Shown in pieces: positions 1-8,300 of a stretch of DNA of 64,000 nt. Both the position numbers and the translations under genes were made by a program. The notes beneath the pieces were generated by a model. The model was not told the DNA's origin. It saw only the letters and a list, made by a program, of their open reading frames with translations, and did no database searches. Source of the DNA: JBELMB01 sp042088665 (GTDB lineage: Bacteria > Pseudomonadota > Alphaproteobacteria > Rhodobacterales > Rhodobacteraceae); assembly GCA_042088665.1 (NCBI GenBank), contig JBELMB010000005.1, positions 1 to 64,000 of the forward strand, written 5' to 3'. Numbering within the stretch: position 1 is the stretch's first letter; every line of letters begins with the position of its first letter.

Positions 1-1
1 C

Positions 2-49
2 GAACGCCGCGCGCTTGATGCACTCGATGAAATCAGGGGAAATCGGTAG
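2..49 (+). CDS. Possible C-terminal end of a plus-strand gene cut by the window edge
   Basis: One plus-strand frame is open from the left edge to a TAG stop at 47-49 and would encode a tail ending ALDALDEIRGNR. The piece is GC-rich and coding-like, while the convergent gene that starts at 33 is AT-rich, so the base composition changes at this point. If real, the two genes are convergent and overlap by about 17 bases. Sixteen residues are too few to name a family. It could equally be a chance open frame. Confidence 0.25.
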   Translation, partial: ERRALDALDEIRGNR

Positions 50-2330
50 CAAGTGGCAGACTCGGAACGCTAGAGAGCTGAGTTGATCCAATAAGTGACG
101 TTATTGAACTCCGCATAGTCACGCTATTTTCCACGATGTTTTCTTGTTTCACTAATGACAACTCCAACGCCGCCAATTCATTCTTTGACAACTCTTCGAT
201 TTGGTTGGCAGTGTTGCCCAACGTATTACCCATTTTTTCCAGTTTCTTCCAGTTCCCTTCAAGCCAATAGCTATAGCTAGCATCTTCCACCATGTCAAAA
301 CTATCAAAAATAGACGCGGCAAGTTCATGATCCCCCATTGATTGTCTAATTTTTGCTTGGAGTTTTCTAGCCTCGTCTCCAACAGTACCCACTAACACAA
401 CATCGGCTTCGGTATTACGATCGAGACTTTGCAAAGCACTTGCCAAAACAATCTTGGCCTCTGGTAATTCTTCACTTGCTAAAACGCCTTCTGATATTTT
501 CATTGCTTCTTCATAGAGCCCATATTCCAACATCTTTTTTGACATGCTTAGCCTCATCCCAACATCTAAATTCATGAAGTCCTCATCTTTGACTAACAAC
601 CCCATATAAGTTAGGAAATCAACTACACTCGCTTTTTCCAGCAAATTTCTGGAAAAATCATTTTTGCCTTTCAAAATTATATCTCGTTCAGAGACTTTAG
701 TATTAATAATCTCTGCATATGCTTTGGCAAAATTATTTTTAGACAATAGCGTCAACAGAAATGAATGCCAGTGTTCTCCTTCCTTTTTTCCACCTCGACT
801 CTCCATCGCTAGTGACTCAGCTAGTTCAACAATTCTATTTGATGCTTTCCCTTCTTGAGCGTTCTCGATATTTATAATGGCATTAATAATTTCGCCATTC
901 TTCGTCGCCCCACTTTTGGCTACTTCACTTATTAGCGCAGATGCGCCGTCAAAATTTCCCAACGATACTTGCGTAGTTATATCAGCTGTCATGAGGTCAG
1001 TACTATTTCTACCATATGTACGTTCTAGTCGATCAGATATACTTCTAGACAAATCGACCAAGCCATGAAAATTTGCAGCCTCGATAAGTTTAATGCCAAT
1101 TTCTAGTCTAATTGTCTTAGGAAGCCTCTCAAGGCTTGATAAAATACTTCTCACATTTGGAGTGTTACCTCTTCTGATTTCATTGTTCTCTATCAACCCC
1201 CAAAGGGAAGATTCGTTGCTGCACCCAAGCTGATCACTAAAATAACCTTCTGGATCATTTAGTCCATCAACAAGATAAGAAAGCGACTTCAATTCAGGGT
1301 GCTTAGAGCCACCAATAGCCTTCAAAGCATCTCTCGCTTCGTATCCAAATCCAAGAGAGATAGCAGCCTTGACATAGCGTAAAACCACTTGCTCATCCAA
1401 TTTATCGAACTCACCAAAAATTTGCCCTCTTAATCGAGAATAAGCCGTAAAGGGATCATCTTTTAATTCTATCCAGCTCGTCATCGTCACTAGGCCTTCT
1501 GGGTAACATCCAGAAAATTCGACGACCAAATCACTTCTTTCAGTTTGGCTCAAATTTCCCTGCAGAACTAAAGAGAACCTCGAGCTATCAAGTTTCGTTG
1601 GGTCAATTGTGCGCGCTCCTGTCACTTCTTGAGTAATTAGAACATTTTCTACTTCATGGTTTGATCTCAAGGAATTCCCTGTACTCGTCAATGTACCTTG
1701 CAAGATATGCTCAACCAATTCGAAAGGAATAGCTCTCATAAAATGATCAGTTATCTCTCTAGTATTGTGTGATCTATCATACAAAACAGGTAGCGAGTGC
1801 TCATTGGGATCAAATGAAGAAAAACTACTTTTTGTCCTCGGTCCTATTTGATTAGATTGACCAATATGTAAATATGTCAACTTGTCATGCAAATCGTTTA
1901 CCACCTCTTTTAGAGAAGGTTCTTTGATATTTTGCGGACTATCAGGTTGTGTGTCTCCTGGTTTATTTTCGAGAATATCAACAACAAGGAGGGCCTTTCC
2001 GTGCAAAAATGTTCGAAATAGACAATTACAGTTAAGGATTATTTCCACTTCACCAAGTGGCGTCCACTCGATATTTTTGACTCTGTCTCTAGATATGCGA
2101 TCGAACACAACGGATGTGTCAACTTCTATTGGCTTTTTCATGAAGCTGAGTAGTATGGCTTTTTTATCCTGATTACCTTGATCCTCTCGTACTCTCCACT
2201 CTGCGTCTTCCTCTATCTCGAATGAAAGACGTGTAAAGTCTGTATGTTCGCCTCCTCTGATGGTAATTGATTTTGCAGACAATTCTATTGGCGTGAACAA
2301 CATAATAATGAAAATGAAAATTCGTGTCAT
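33..2330 (-). CDS. Large secreted protein of unknown function, encoded downstream of motA
   Basis: A 765-residue protein with a clear Sec signal peptide (MTRIFIFIIMLFTPIELSAK). Residues about 22-125 form a beta-rich section with an FTRLSFEI stretch and an LLVVDIL strand, which loosely recalls AMIN-type periplasmic domains (inference). A CNC pair lies near residue 103. From about residue 290 onward the chain is a long series of helix-turn-helix units with Ala/Leu spacing, consistent with TPR or Sel1-like solenoid repeats. Its ATG overlaps the motA stop by 4 bases (2327-2330), so it is very probably co-transcribed and translationally coupled with motA. That suggests a periplasmic role in flagellar motor assembly or rotation, but I do not recognise a named family. 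The gene is markedly AT-rich compared with the rest of the window. Confidence 0.75.
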   Translation of the reverse strand: MTRIFIFIIMLFTPIELSAKSITIRGGEHTDFTRLSFEIEEDAEWRVREDQGNQDKKAILLSFMKKPIEVDTSVVFDRISRDRVKNIEWTPLGEVEIILNCNCLFRTFLHGKALLVVDILENKPGDTQPDSPQNIKEPSLKEVVNDLHDKLTYLHIGQSNQIGPRTKSSFSSFDPNEHSLPVLYDRSHNTREITDHFMRAIPFELVEHILQGTLTSTGNSLRSNHEVENVLITQEVTGARTIDPTKLDSSRFSLVLQGNLSQTERSDLVVEFSGCYPEGLVTMTSWIELKDDPFTAYSRLRGQIFGEFDKLDEQVVLRYVKAAISLGFGYEARDALKAIGGSKHPELKSLSYLVDGLNDPEGYFSDQLGCSNESSLWGLIENNEIRRGNTPNVRSILSSLERLPKTIRLEIGIKLIEAANFHGLVDLSRSISDRLERTYGRNSTDLMTADITTQVSLGNFDGASALISEVAKSGATKNGEIINAIINIENAQEGKASNRIVELAESLAMESRGGKKEGEHWHSFLLTLLSKNNFAKAYAEIINTKVSERDIILKGKNDFSRNLLEKASVVDFLTYMGLLVKDEDFMNLDVGMRLSMSKKMLEYGLYEEAMKISEGVLASEELPEAKIVLASALQSLDRNTEADVVLVGTVGDEARKLQAKIRQSMGDHELAASIFDSFDMVEDASYSYWLEGNWKKLEKMGNTLGNTANQIEELSKNELAALELSLVKQENIVENSVTMRSSITSLIGSTQLSSVPSLPLATDFP

Positions 2331-3196
2331 GCTGCCTCCTGTTTAACTGACTTCAAAGCCTCTTCTAGGTCTTCAAAACTCGGTCTGAAATGTCCAGGTG
2401 TGTTCTGTCTACCCACTTCAATACAGATGTTTGTTGCATGATTATGCAAATTGGCGACCAGAACTTCACGTATAAGGTGATAGAAGTGCATGTCTTCCTC
2501 TGCTACCGCCTTCACTTTTATTGCAAAGGGCCCAACCAAACCATAGGCAAGAAAAACTCCCAAAAATGTTCCAACAAGAGCGCCACCAATTAATTTTCCA
2601 AGAACTTCAGGAGGCTGATCAATGGAAGCCATAGTTTTTATGACACCGAGAACAGCAGCAACAATTCCTAGAGCAGGGAGAGCATCAGCCATGGATTGGA
2701 GTGCATGACTTGAATGCAATGCATGATGCTCCATCCCTTCGAGCCTTTTATCCAAAACTTCCTCAACCTGATGAGGATCATCATAGTTCATGGAAACTGA
2801 GCGCATTGTATCGCAAATCAACTCAATAGCGTATTTATCGCCAAGGATACGAGGATACTTTCCAAATATTGAGGACTCTTCAGGTGATTCAACATGTTCT
2901 TCGATCGCGACTGGATTTTGTCGAGCCAATCGAATAAGCTCAAATAACAAGCAAAGTAGGTCCCGATAATCCTCGTTTTTCCATTTTGCTCCCTTAAATA
3001 CTTTTCCCAGATCCTTAAGTGTGTGCTTTACAGTTGCTCCATCGTTACTTATTAGAAACGCTCCAGCTGCGGCGCCTCCAATCATCATGAATTCAAATGG
3101 CAGGGCTTTCAGAATAATCCCCAGCTTGCCGCCTGCAGCAAGGTAACCACCAAAGACCATTGCAAAAATTACTATGATGCCAATTATTCCAAGCAT
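2327..3196 (-). CDS. motA: Flagellar motor stator protein MotA
   Basis: MotA is the inner-membrane stator subunit that, with MotB, couples ion flow to flagellar rotation. The 289-residue protein starts MLGIIGIIVIFAMVFGGYLA (TM1) and has a second hydrophobic segment (about residues 32-50). It then has the large cytoplasmic loop with charged residues, and a final TM pair around residues 170-230, including the ALPALGIVAAVLGVIKTM segment and the conserved LIGGALVGTFLGVFLAYG motif. The start is supported by GGAGAG five bases upstream of the ATG. It follows flgI after about 70 bp and overlaps the downstream secreted-protein gene by ATGA. The low GC of this gene sets it apart from flgI to flgE. Confidence 0.93.
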   Translation of the reverse strand: MLGIIGIIVIFAMVFGGYLAAGGKLGIILKALPFEFMMIGGAAAGAFLISNDGATVKHTLKDLGKVFKGAKWKNEDYRDLLCLLFELIRLARQNPVAIEEHVESPEESSIFGKYPRILGDKYAIELICDTMRSVSMNYDDPHQVEEVLDKRLEGMEHHALHSSHALQSMADALPALGIVAAVLGVIKTMASIDQPPEVLGKLIGGALVGTFLGVFLAYGLVGPFAIKVKAVAEEDMHFYHLIREVLVANLHNHATNICIEVGRQNTPGHFRPSFEDLEEALKSVKQEAA

Positions 3197-3248
3197 TTAA
3201 GCTCTCCCATTGCGTTGTGCGGGCAAGTTTGGCGCAGTGACCTGTCAA

Positions 3249-3269
3249 GATGACTCCGGCAGAGTCATC
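3249..3269 (-). terminator. Perfect 8-bp hairpin at the flgI stop codon
   Basis: GATGACTC and GAGTCATC form a perfect 8-bp stem around a 5-nt loop. On the minus strand it begins right at the flgI stop codon. No U-run follows, so it looks more like a 3' mRNA-stabilising or processing hairpin between flgI and motA than a true intrinsic terminator. Confidence 0.4.
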
Positions 3270-4374
3270 ACATAACGACAAAGTCGGCATGGAGCGCACC
3301 AGCCGCTTTTATGCTTTTTAGAATATCAATCATATCTCTTGGACTGACACCCAGCGCGTTCAATCCAGCAATCACCTCTGACAAGTTGGTGCCAGTTGGA
3401 ACGACTGCGAGGCCAATGCCTGGCTCCTCTTCGATCGCGGCGCCTGTGCGTGGCACAATGACGGTGGATCCATCGGAGAACGGGTTTGGCTGGATCGCGA
3501 GTGGTGCTTCTTCGATCCTGAGCGTCAGATTGCCTTGTGAAACCGCAACACGCGAGATGCGAACATCCGCTCCCATGACGATTGTCCCAGAACGTTGATC
3601 AACAACGACTCGAGCTCTACGCTGAGGTTCTACAGCTAGGTTTTCGATGGCTACAATTGCGCGCGCAGGAGACCGGGCGCCGGTGCGCTGTAAGTCTATG
3701 GAGATTGTTCCTGCATCCAGCATAGTGGCTGCACGTCGGCCTACAGTTCTGTTGATCACGTCTTCGATCCGGGCGGCTGTTGTAAAATCAGGTTCTCGCA
3801 AAGCCAAACGTAGAGTAGACAGTTTCGAAAAATCGAAGGGTACTTCTCGCTCTACTCGAGCACCCGAAGGAATAACTCCTGCAGTTGGCACACCTTGGAC
3901 GACACGTGCAGCATCTCCTTCGGCTTCGACACCACCAGCAATGACTGTACCTTGTGCAACTGCATAGATCTGTCCGTCCGCAGCATTTAGGGGAGTCATG
4001 ATCAATGTACCGCCCAAGAGACTTTTGGCATCTCCGATAGCGGATACTGTGACGTCGATCTGACCCCCGGTTCTCGCGAATGCAGGCAGACGGCTCGTAA
4101 CGATGACTGCAGCAACGTTTCTCGGACGGAATTGTTCCCCTGTAACGTTCACTCCCAACCGTTCAAGGATATTCGACATGATTTCTTCGGTGAACGGTGA
4201 GTTGCGGAGCCCATCACCTGTACCATTCAATCCAACAACCAATCCGTAACCAACGAGATCGTTCGCTCGCACGCCGTCTATTTCTACAAGATCCTTTACT
4301 CGGACTGACTGGGATGTGGCGGGGGATAGTGTTGCGACCAAAAGTGAAAGTGCGATTAGAATTTTATAGAACAT
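3268..4374 (-). CDS. flgI: Flagellar P-ring protein FlgI
   Basis: FlgI forms the periplasmic P-ring around the flagellar rod. The 368-residue length matches the family. The N-terminus carries a Sec signal peptide (MFYKILIALSLLVATLSPAT), followed by the hallmark VRVKDLVEIDGVRANDLVGY and GLVVGLNGTGDG. The C-terminal VIPRTGAAIEEEPG region and the terminal LNALGVSPRDMIDILKSIKAAGALHADFVVM section are also typical. Its ATG shares one base with the flgL stop (TAATG), indicating translational coupling in the flgE-flgK-flgL-flgI unit. Confidence 0.96.
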   Translation of the reverse strand: MFYKILIALSLLVATLSPATSQSVRVKDLVEIDGVRANDLVGYGLVVGLNGTGDGLRNSPFTEEIMSNILERLGVNVTGEQFRPRNVAAVIVTSRLPAFARTGGQIDVTVSAIGDAKSLLGGTLIMTPLNAADGQIYAVAQGTVIAGGVEAEGDAARVVQGVPTAGVIPSGARVEREVPFDFSKLSTLRLALREPDFTTAARIEDVINRTVGRRAATMLDAGTISIDLQRTGARSPARAIVAIENLAVEPQRRARVVVDQRSGTIVMGADVRISRVAVSQGNLTLRIEEAPLAIQPNPFSDGSTVIVPRTGAAIEEEPGIGLAVVPTGTNLSEVIAGLNALGVSPRDMIDILKSIKAAGALHADFVVM

Positions 4375-5372
4375 TAGAGGTACTCCGCGAGAGATAGACG
4401 CTGAGACCGCGCCGTAATGGCATAGAGGCTTTCGAGCTGAGAACGGATATTCTCATATCGAGACGCTGTTTCGTACTGATCGGCACCGACCAAATCCAGT
4501 CGAGCCATCTGCATTGCTGTGCGTTCTGCAGAATTGCGCGTGCTCGTTTCTTCAATTCGCGCTTCGAGCGCGCCAAGACCTGCACGCATTTCTACAATAT
4601 CCTGTTGTGCTGCCAGAAGTTCTCGACCAGCGGTCGTCAGCATTTCGATCTGGACGTCCTGAGAAATTCCCAGGCTGCTGTCTGTGGCCAAAGTGGCCAT
4701 GACAAGTGGCTTCAAGATTTCTCGAAACACTGGATCCGTTGCCCGGATGTCGACATTGGCGGATTCTGTTTCGCTCAATCGCATGGCCGCAAGGCCAGTG
4801 GACGCGCCTTGGTAAGTCGTTGTTTCATATGTTCCTCCAGCGCCAAAGAACGTATCCAGAACCGTTTCGACACCGGTCATGGTTGTTTGTCCCATCAATG
4901 CCACCCGGGCATCGTTCAGGACGCTGCTTACGTCTTGGACGGCTCCGGTGTCTGTCGCTGTACCTGAGAAGAGAAATCGTCCTGCGACGCTGCGATTAAG
5001 GCCGTTCAGCACTTGACCCAACGCATTCTCCGCATCGTCAGACATGGTGGCGAGAAGCGGTGCGTTTGGCGTCAATTCAGCGGAAATCAGCGCCTGAGAT
5101 ACAAGTTCCGAACGGGCCTGGATTTCATCCAATGCATTCTGCATCGATCCAGTTAGAAATGTCGCTTCCGTAGTATTGATCCGGTATGTGTCGAGACGCG
5201 CAAGCGTTCGGTCTATAGATTGCAGACCTGTGAGATCTCCGTCCAAGTGTTGACCAGGATCTTTTACAAATCCTGTTGCGACTTCGACGGCAAGCTGGTC
5301 CATTTCAGAGCGTAATCTTACCTGGTTCGTACGAAGCACCAGAGTGCGGGCCATATCACCGACCACTTCCAT
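4374..5372 (-). CDS. flgL: Flagellar hook-associated protein FlgL (HAP3)
   Basis: FlgL is the junction protein between the hook (through FlgK) and the flagellin filament. The 332-residue protein has flagellin-like N- and C-terminal coiled-coil ends: an N-terminus rich in Leu heptads (LVLRTNQVRLRSEMDQLAVE) and a C-terminus with ALEARIEETSTRNSAERTAM. The central VAGRFLFSGT motif is typical of FlgL. The start is supported by AAGGAG 8 bases upstream. It lies 11 bp after flgK and overlaps flgI by one base. A general flagellin assignment is less likely given the position next to flgK and the FLFSGT motif. Confidence 0.9.
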   Translation of the reverse strand: MEVVGDMARTLVLRTNQVRLRSEMDQLAVEVATGFVKDPGQHLDGDLTGLQSIDRTLARLDTYRINTTEATFLTGSMQNALDEIQARSELVSQALISAELTPNAPLLATMSDDAENALGQVLNGLNRSVAGRFLFSGTATDTGAVQDVSSVLNDARVALMGQTTMTGVETVLDTFFGAGGTYETTTYQGASTGLAAMRLSETESANVDIRATDPVFREILKPLVMATLATDSSLGISQDVQIEMLTTAGRELLAAQQDIVEMRAGLGALEARIEETSTRNSAERTAMQMARLDLVGADQYETASRYENIRSQLESLYAITARSQRLSLAEYL

Positions 5373-5383
5373 GGCAGTTCTCC

Positions 5384-6832
5384 TTAAATAGACATCAACC
5401 GTTCAAGCAGTTGATCGACGGTCGACATGACCTTGGCATTTGCGGCGTAGTGCTGTTCGATCTGCATGAGGCGCTGAAGCTCCTGATCGGTGTCTACGCC
5501 TTTCGACAGCTCGATTTCCTTTAGAGTCGTGTTCTGAATCGTTTGAAAAGTATGGGTGTTTTCAGTTCGCACCCGTTCTCCCGCAGCTGCGGACGAAAAT
5601 TCCGATACATGATCAACAAAGCTGCGGGACAGGGATGGCAGAGCGCCAGAACTGGGAACCGAGGCAGACGTCAGTGCGTCGGAAATGCTTTGCAAGAGGC
5701 GTGCATCCCCCACTTGCCCGGTTGTGGTGGCACCAAGTCCATCTCTGAGACGCCAGGATCCACCTGTTCCCGGGCTGACAAGCGTGTTCAGCGCGATCCG
5801 GGACGATATCCCAATTTCGTTCAGTGGATCAAATGCCAGCCCGGTGTCTGTAAACAACCCGGGATCGGTGGCACCCAATGTGGTATCCGGACCAGATGGG
5901 CCAAGCCGTTCGATCAAGTCGCGCGCTATACCGTCAAGTTCAGCTTGCCTGGCAACAGTAACCTCGTCTCGTATTGCGAACTGGGCACCAAGGCTGCCAC
6001 CCGCCAGAAGACCATTGGACGACGTATCAATCGGCGTTCCATTTAATGTCAGACCATTCAGTTGTCCCCCAGCGAGCGTCATGCTCGCGTCGATGGCATA
6101 GCTGCGATCAAATCCAACCTCGAAAGGTTTGCCATCCAGGAGGACAGCGCCACCACGAGAAAAAACCGCTATGTCCCCCTTTTCGCGAACAACAACCCTG
6201 AGGGGCACGATACCCGACGCACCGTCCAGCAGACGTTGGCGCTCATCCAAAAGGCTTGCTGTCTCTCCGCCGGAGGCCGCGGCGCTCAATACAGAGTCAT
6301 TGATCTGGTCCAGGCGGACCATCGTGGCGTTCAGCTTGTTGACTTGGGCATCAATGGTTGTGTCAGCGGCCTGACGGCTCTCCTGAACATCTTCGGACAG
6401 CGTGTTCAACGAACGCGCGAGATCATTGCCCGTCGTCGCCACAAGTTCCAACCTTTGTGTCGAAGCCGGGTTAGACGACGCCGTGAGCAATGCATTTTCG
6501 AACGCCGTCACGCGCCCAGTCAATGAGCCCACGCTGCCGGTTTCGCCAACGAGAGATTCCAGCCTCTTGGCAAAAGTGTACATGTCTGATCCGAAAGACA
6601 TTTGCGCATCTGACAAGAGGCGGTCGCCAAACAACACCGGATCAGAGTGCCGAATGACGCCATCGACTCGCACACCGCCGGTTGTCCCCGCCGAAGCGGG
6701 CGACAAAGCCAGTTCTCGACGGCCATAGCTTTCCGTCGTAGCGTTTGAAATATTGGTGGAAACAAGACTCGCTGCACGCGAATTTGCCTTGAGACCACTG
6801 AAGGCGTTGTAAAGAGCACCTGCCAGAGACAT
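5384..6832 (-). CDS. flgK: Flagellar hook-associated protein FlgK (HAP1)
   Basis: FlgK is the first hook-filament junction protein and is exported by the flagellar type III system. The 482-residue chain begins with the rod/hook-type N-terminal motif (ALYNAFSGLKANSRAASLVS, then NISNATTESYGRRELAL). It ends with the axial-protein C-terminal motif (DTDQELQRLMQIEQHYAANA, then KVMSTVDQLLERLMSI). The middle is variable, as is usual for FlgK. AGGAGG is positioned upstream of the ATG. It follows flgE after 35 bp and precedes flgL. Confidence 0.95.
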   Translation of the reverse strand: MSLAGALYNAFSGLKANSRAASLVSTNISNATTESYGRRELALSPASAGTTGGVRVDGVIRHSDPVLFGDRLLSDAQMSFGSDMYTFAKRLESLVGETGSVGSLTGRVTAFENALLTASSNPASTQRLELVATTGNDLARSLNTLSEDVQESRQAADTTIDAQVNKLNATMVRLDQINDSVLSAAASGGETASLLDERQRLLDGASGIVPLRVVVREKGDIAVFSRGGAVLLDGKPFEVGFDRSYAIDASMTLAGGQLNGLTLNGTPIDTSSNGLLAGGSLGAQFAIRDEVTVARQAELDGIARDLIERLGPSGPDTTLGATDPGLFTDTGLAFDPLNEIGISSRIALNTLVSPGTGGSWRLRDGLGATTTGQVGDARLLQSISDALTSASVPSSGALPSLSRSFVDHVSEFSSAAAGERVRTENTHTFQTIQNTTLKEIELSKGVDTDQELQRLMQIEQHYAANAKVMSTVDQLLERLMSI

Positions 6833-6867
6833 CTAGCGACCTCCTGGAACGGCTGAGACGGGATGTC

Positions 6868-8178
6868 TCAGCGCTTGATGTTAGTGGTTTCCTGCAGCAT
6901 CTCGTCCACGGTCTGGATGACCTTGGCATTGGACGAATAGGCTCGCTGCGTCTGGATCATGTCGGTGAGTTCGCTGGCCACATCCGTGGTGCTTTCCTCA
7001 CGGGCAAAAGACACGATATCACCGGTCGGCCCGTCCCCGGCATCCCAAAGGAAGAAGCTGCCGCTGTCAGGCGAAGGCATGTAGACCTGTTTGTCCATGG
7101 CGACCATTCCGTTGGGGTTTGGAACGTCAACCAGAGGCACCTGGTAGATGATCGAGGTGATGCCGGTATCAAAGAACGCGTAGACATAGCCGTTCTCATC
7201 GATCTCGACCGAAGTCATGTTTCCGGCCGGGGAACCGTCCTTGGCAATGTTCAGCGGTGCGAAAGCGTCGGACCGTTGCGTCAGGCCGTCATTGGTCAAC
7301 AACTGACCAATGGCGATCTCGATCGGACCACCAGCCGAGTTCACGATGACCGAACCAGCCGACCCGTCATATGTTCCGCCGGTGGAGATGGGCGCGCTTA
7401 CCGAGGCCAGCGTACCACCAGCCGCGGGCGTGTTGTCAAAAGTAATGGTGTAGTCACCCACAATCGCCCCTGCACTGGCGGAGTCCGTGATCACCATCGT
7501 CCACTCATTGGATGATCCCGCCGAGGTGGGCACAGTGGGTGTAAAGGTCACCGTAAAGGATTCCGACCGACCAAGGTTGTCAAAATACTCCACCGGAAGT
7601 TCAAGGGGATCGCCCCCTGCACCAAAGGTCGTTTCGGTTGCTGGCAAGTTCACACCAAGCGTCACCGTCGTGGTGGGTTCACTCAGATATTGGTTCAAAG
7701 CGATCTGGACAGGTTCCAGCGAAGACGATGTATCGCGGGCATTGGTGGGGATCGTCCCATCTGCCGCAGCCTTCCAACCCAGCAGCATCAAGCCAGATTC
7801 ACTGCGCAGATATCCATCTGCGTCGACACGGAACGATCCGGTCGATGTCAGATACATTTGCGGATCTCCATTGCCACCCAGAACCTGGCTGGCTTGCGCT
7901 ACGGGAAGGAAACCTGTTCCCCGCACCGCGAGATCGGTCGCATTGCTTGTGGCGACAAGCGCGCCGCTTTCATCGACAAGCCGTTGTGTGGTCGTACGTA
8001 CACCGCCCGCAGTATAGCTGCTTCCATTGCCGGACATGACCATGGCGGTAAAATCGGTTTCTACCCGTTTGTAACCGTTGGTAGCGGAATTCGCGATGTT
8101 GTCGGAAATCGTCCCCAGTCGGGTCGCATTGGCCGCGAGGCCGGCCACACCTGCATTGAGGGATGAGGAGATTGTCAT
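6868..8178 (-). CDS. flgE: Flagellar hook protein FlgE
   Basis: FlgE builds the flexible hook. It begins MTISSSLNAGVAGLAANATR with the axial motif TISDNIANSATNGYKRVETD, and ends with ELTDMIQTQRAYSSNAKVIQ and TVDEMLQETTNIKR, the standard FlgE/F/G C-terminus. At 436 residues it fits FlgE better than the shorter FlgF/FlgG. I chose the internal ATG at 8178 rather than an extension of about 30 codons because AAAGG sits just upstream and the protein then begins exactly at the conserved axial N-terminus. It is the second gene of the motB-flgE-flgK-flgL-flgI-motA block. A CtrA-like site lies 57-71 bp upstream. Confidence 0.93.
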   Translation of the reverse strand: MTISSSLNAGVAGLAANATRLGTISDNIANSATNGYKRVETDFTAMVMSGNGSSYTAGGVRTTTQRLVDESGALVATSNATDLAVRGTGFLPVAQASQVLGGNGDPQMYLTSTGSFRVDADGYLRSESGLMLLGWKAAADGTIPTNARDTSSSLEPVQIALNQYLSEPTTTVTLGVNLPATETTFGAGGDPLELPVEYFDNLGRSESFTVTFTPTVPTSAGSSNEWTMVITDSASAGAIVGDYTITFDNTPAAGGTLASVSAPISTGGTYDGSAGSVIVNSAGGPIEIAIGQLLTNDGLTQRSDAFAPLNIAKDGSPAGNMTSVEIDENGYVYAFFDTGITSIIYQVPLVDVPNPNGMVAMDKQVYMPSPDSGSFFLWDAGDGPTGDIVSFAREESTTDVASELTDMIQTQRAYSSNAKVIQTVDEMLQETTNIKR

Positions 8179-8234
8179 GGACACGCCTTTCTGCTGTCTC
8201 TCATAAATTCGAGACAACTGATACGCGTCCGGGT

Positions 8235-8249
8235 TTAACGGCTGGCTAA
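8235..8249 (-). promoter_or_regulatory. CtrA-box-like site upstream of flgE
   Basis: On the plus strand the site reads TTAAC-N5-GCTAA. This differs by one base from the alphaproteobacterial CtrA consensus TTAAC-N5-GTTAA (TTAA-N7-TTAA). It is centred about 64 bp upstream of the flgE ATG. CtrA is a known activator of flagellar genes in Rhodobacterales, so the position is sensible. The assignment rests on one near-consensus match. Confidence 0.4.
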
Positions 8250-8279
8250 CAGCTAAAATCCAATCCAATCTCCACCGAA

Positions 8280-8293
8280 CCGGTCGAGACCGG
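8280..8293 (-). terminator. Weak hairpin just after motB
   Basis: CCGGTC-GA-GACCGG is a perfect but short inverted repeat, 8 bases past the motB stop on the minus strand and upstream of flgE. There is no clear U-run. It may be a weak terminator or a processing site between motB and flgE, or it may be fortuitous. Confidence 0.25.
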
Positions 8294-8300
8294 CCTTGGG

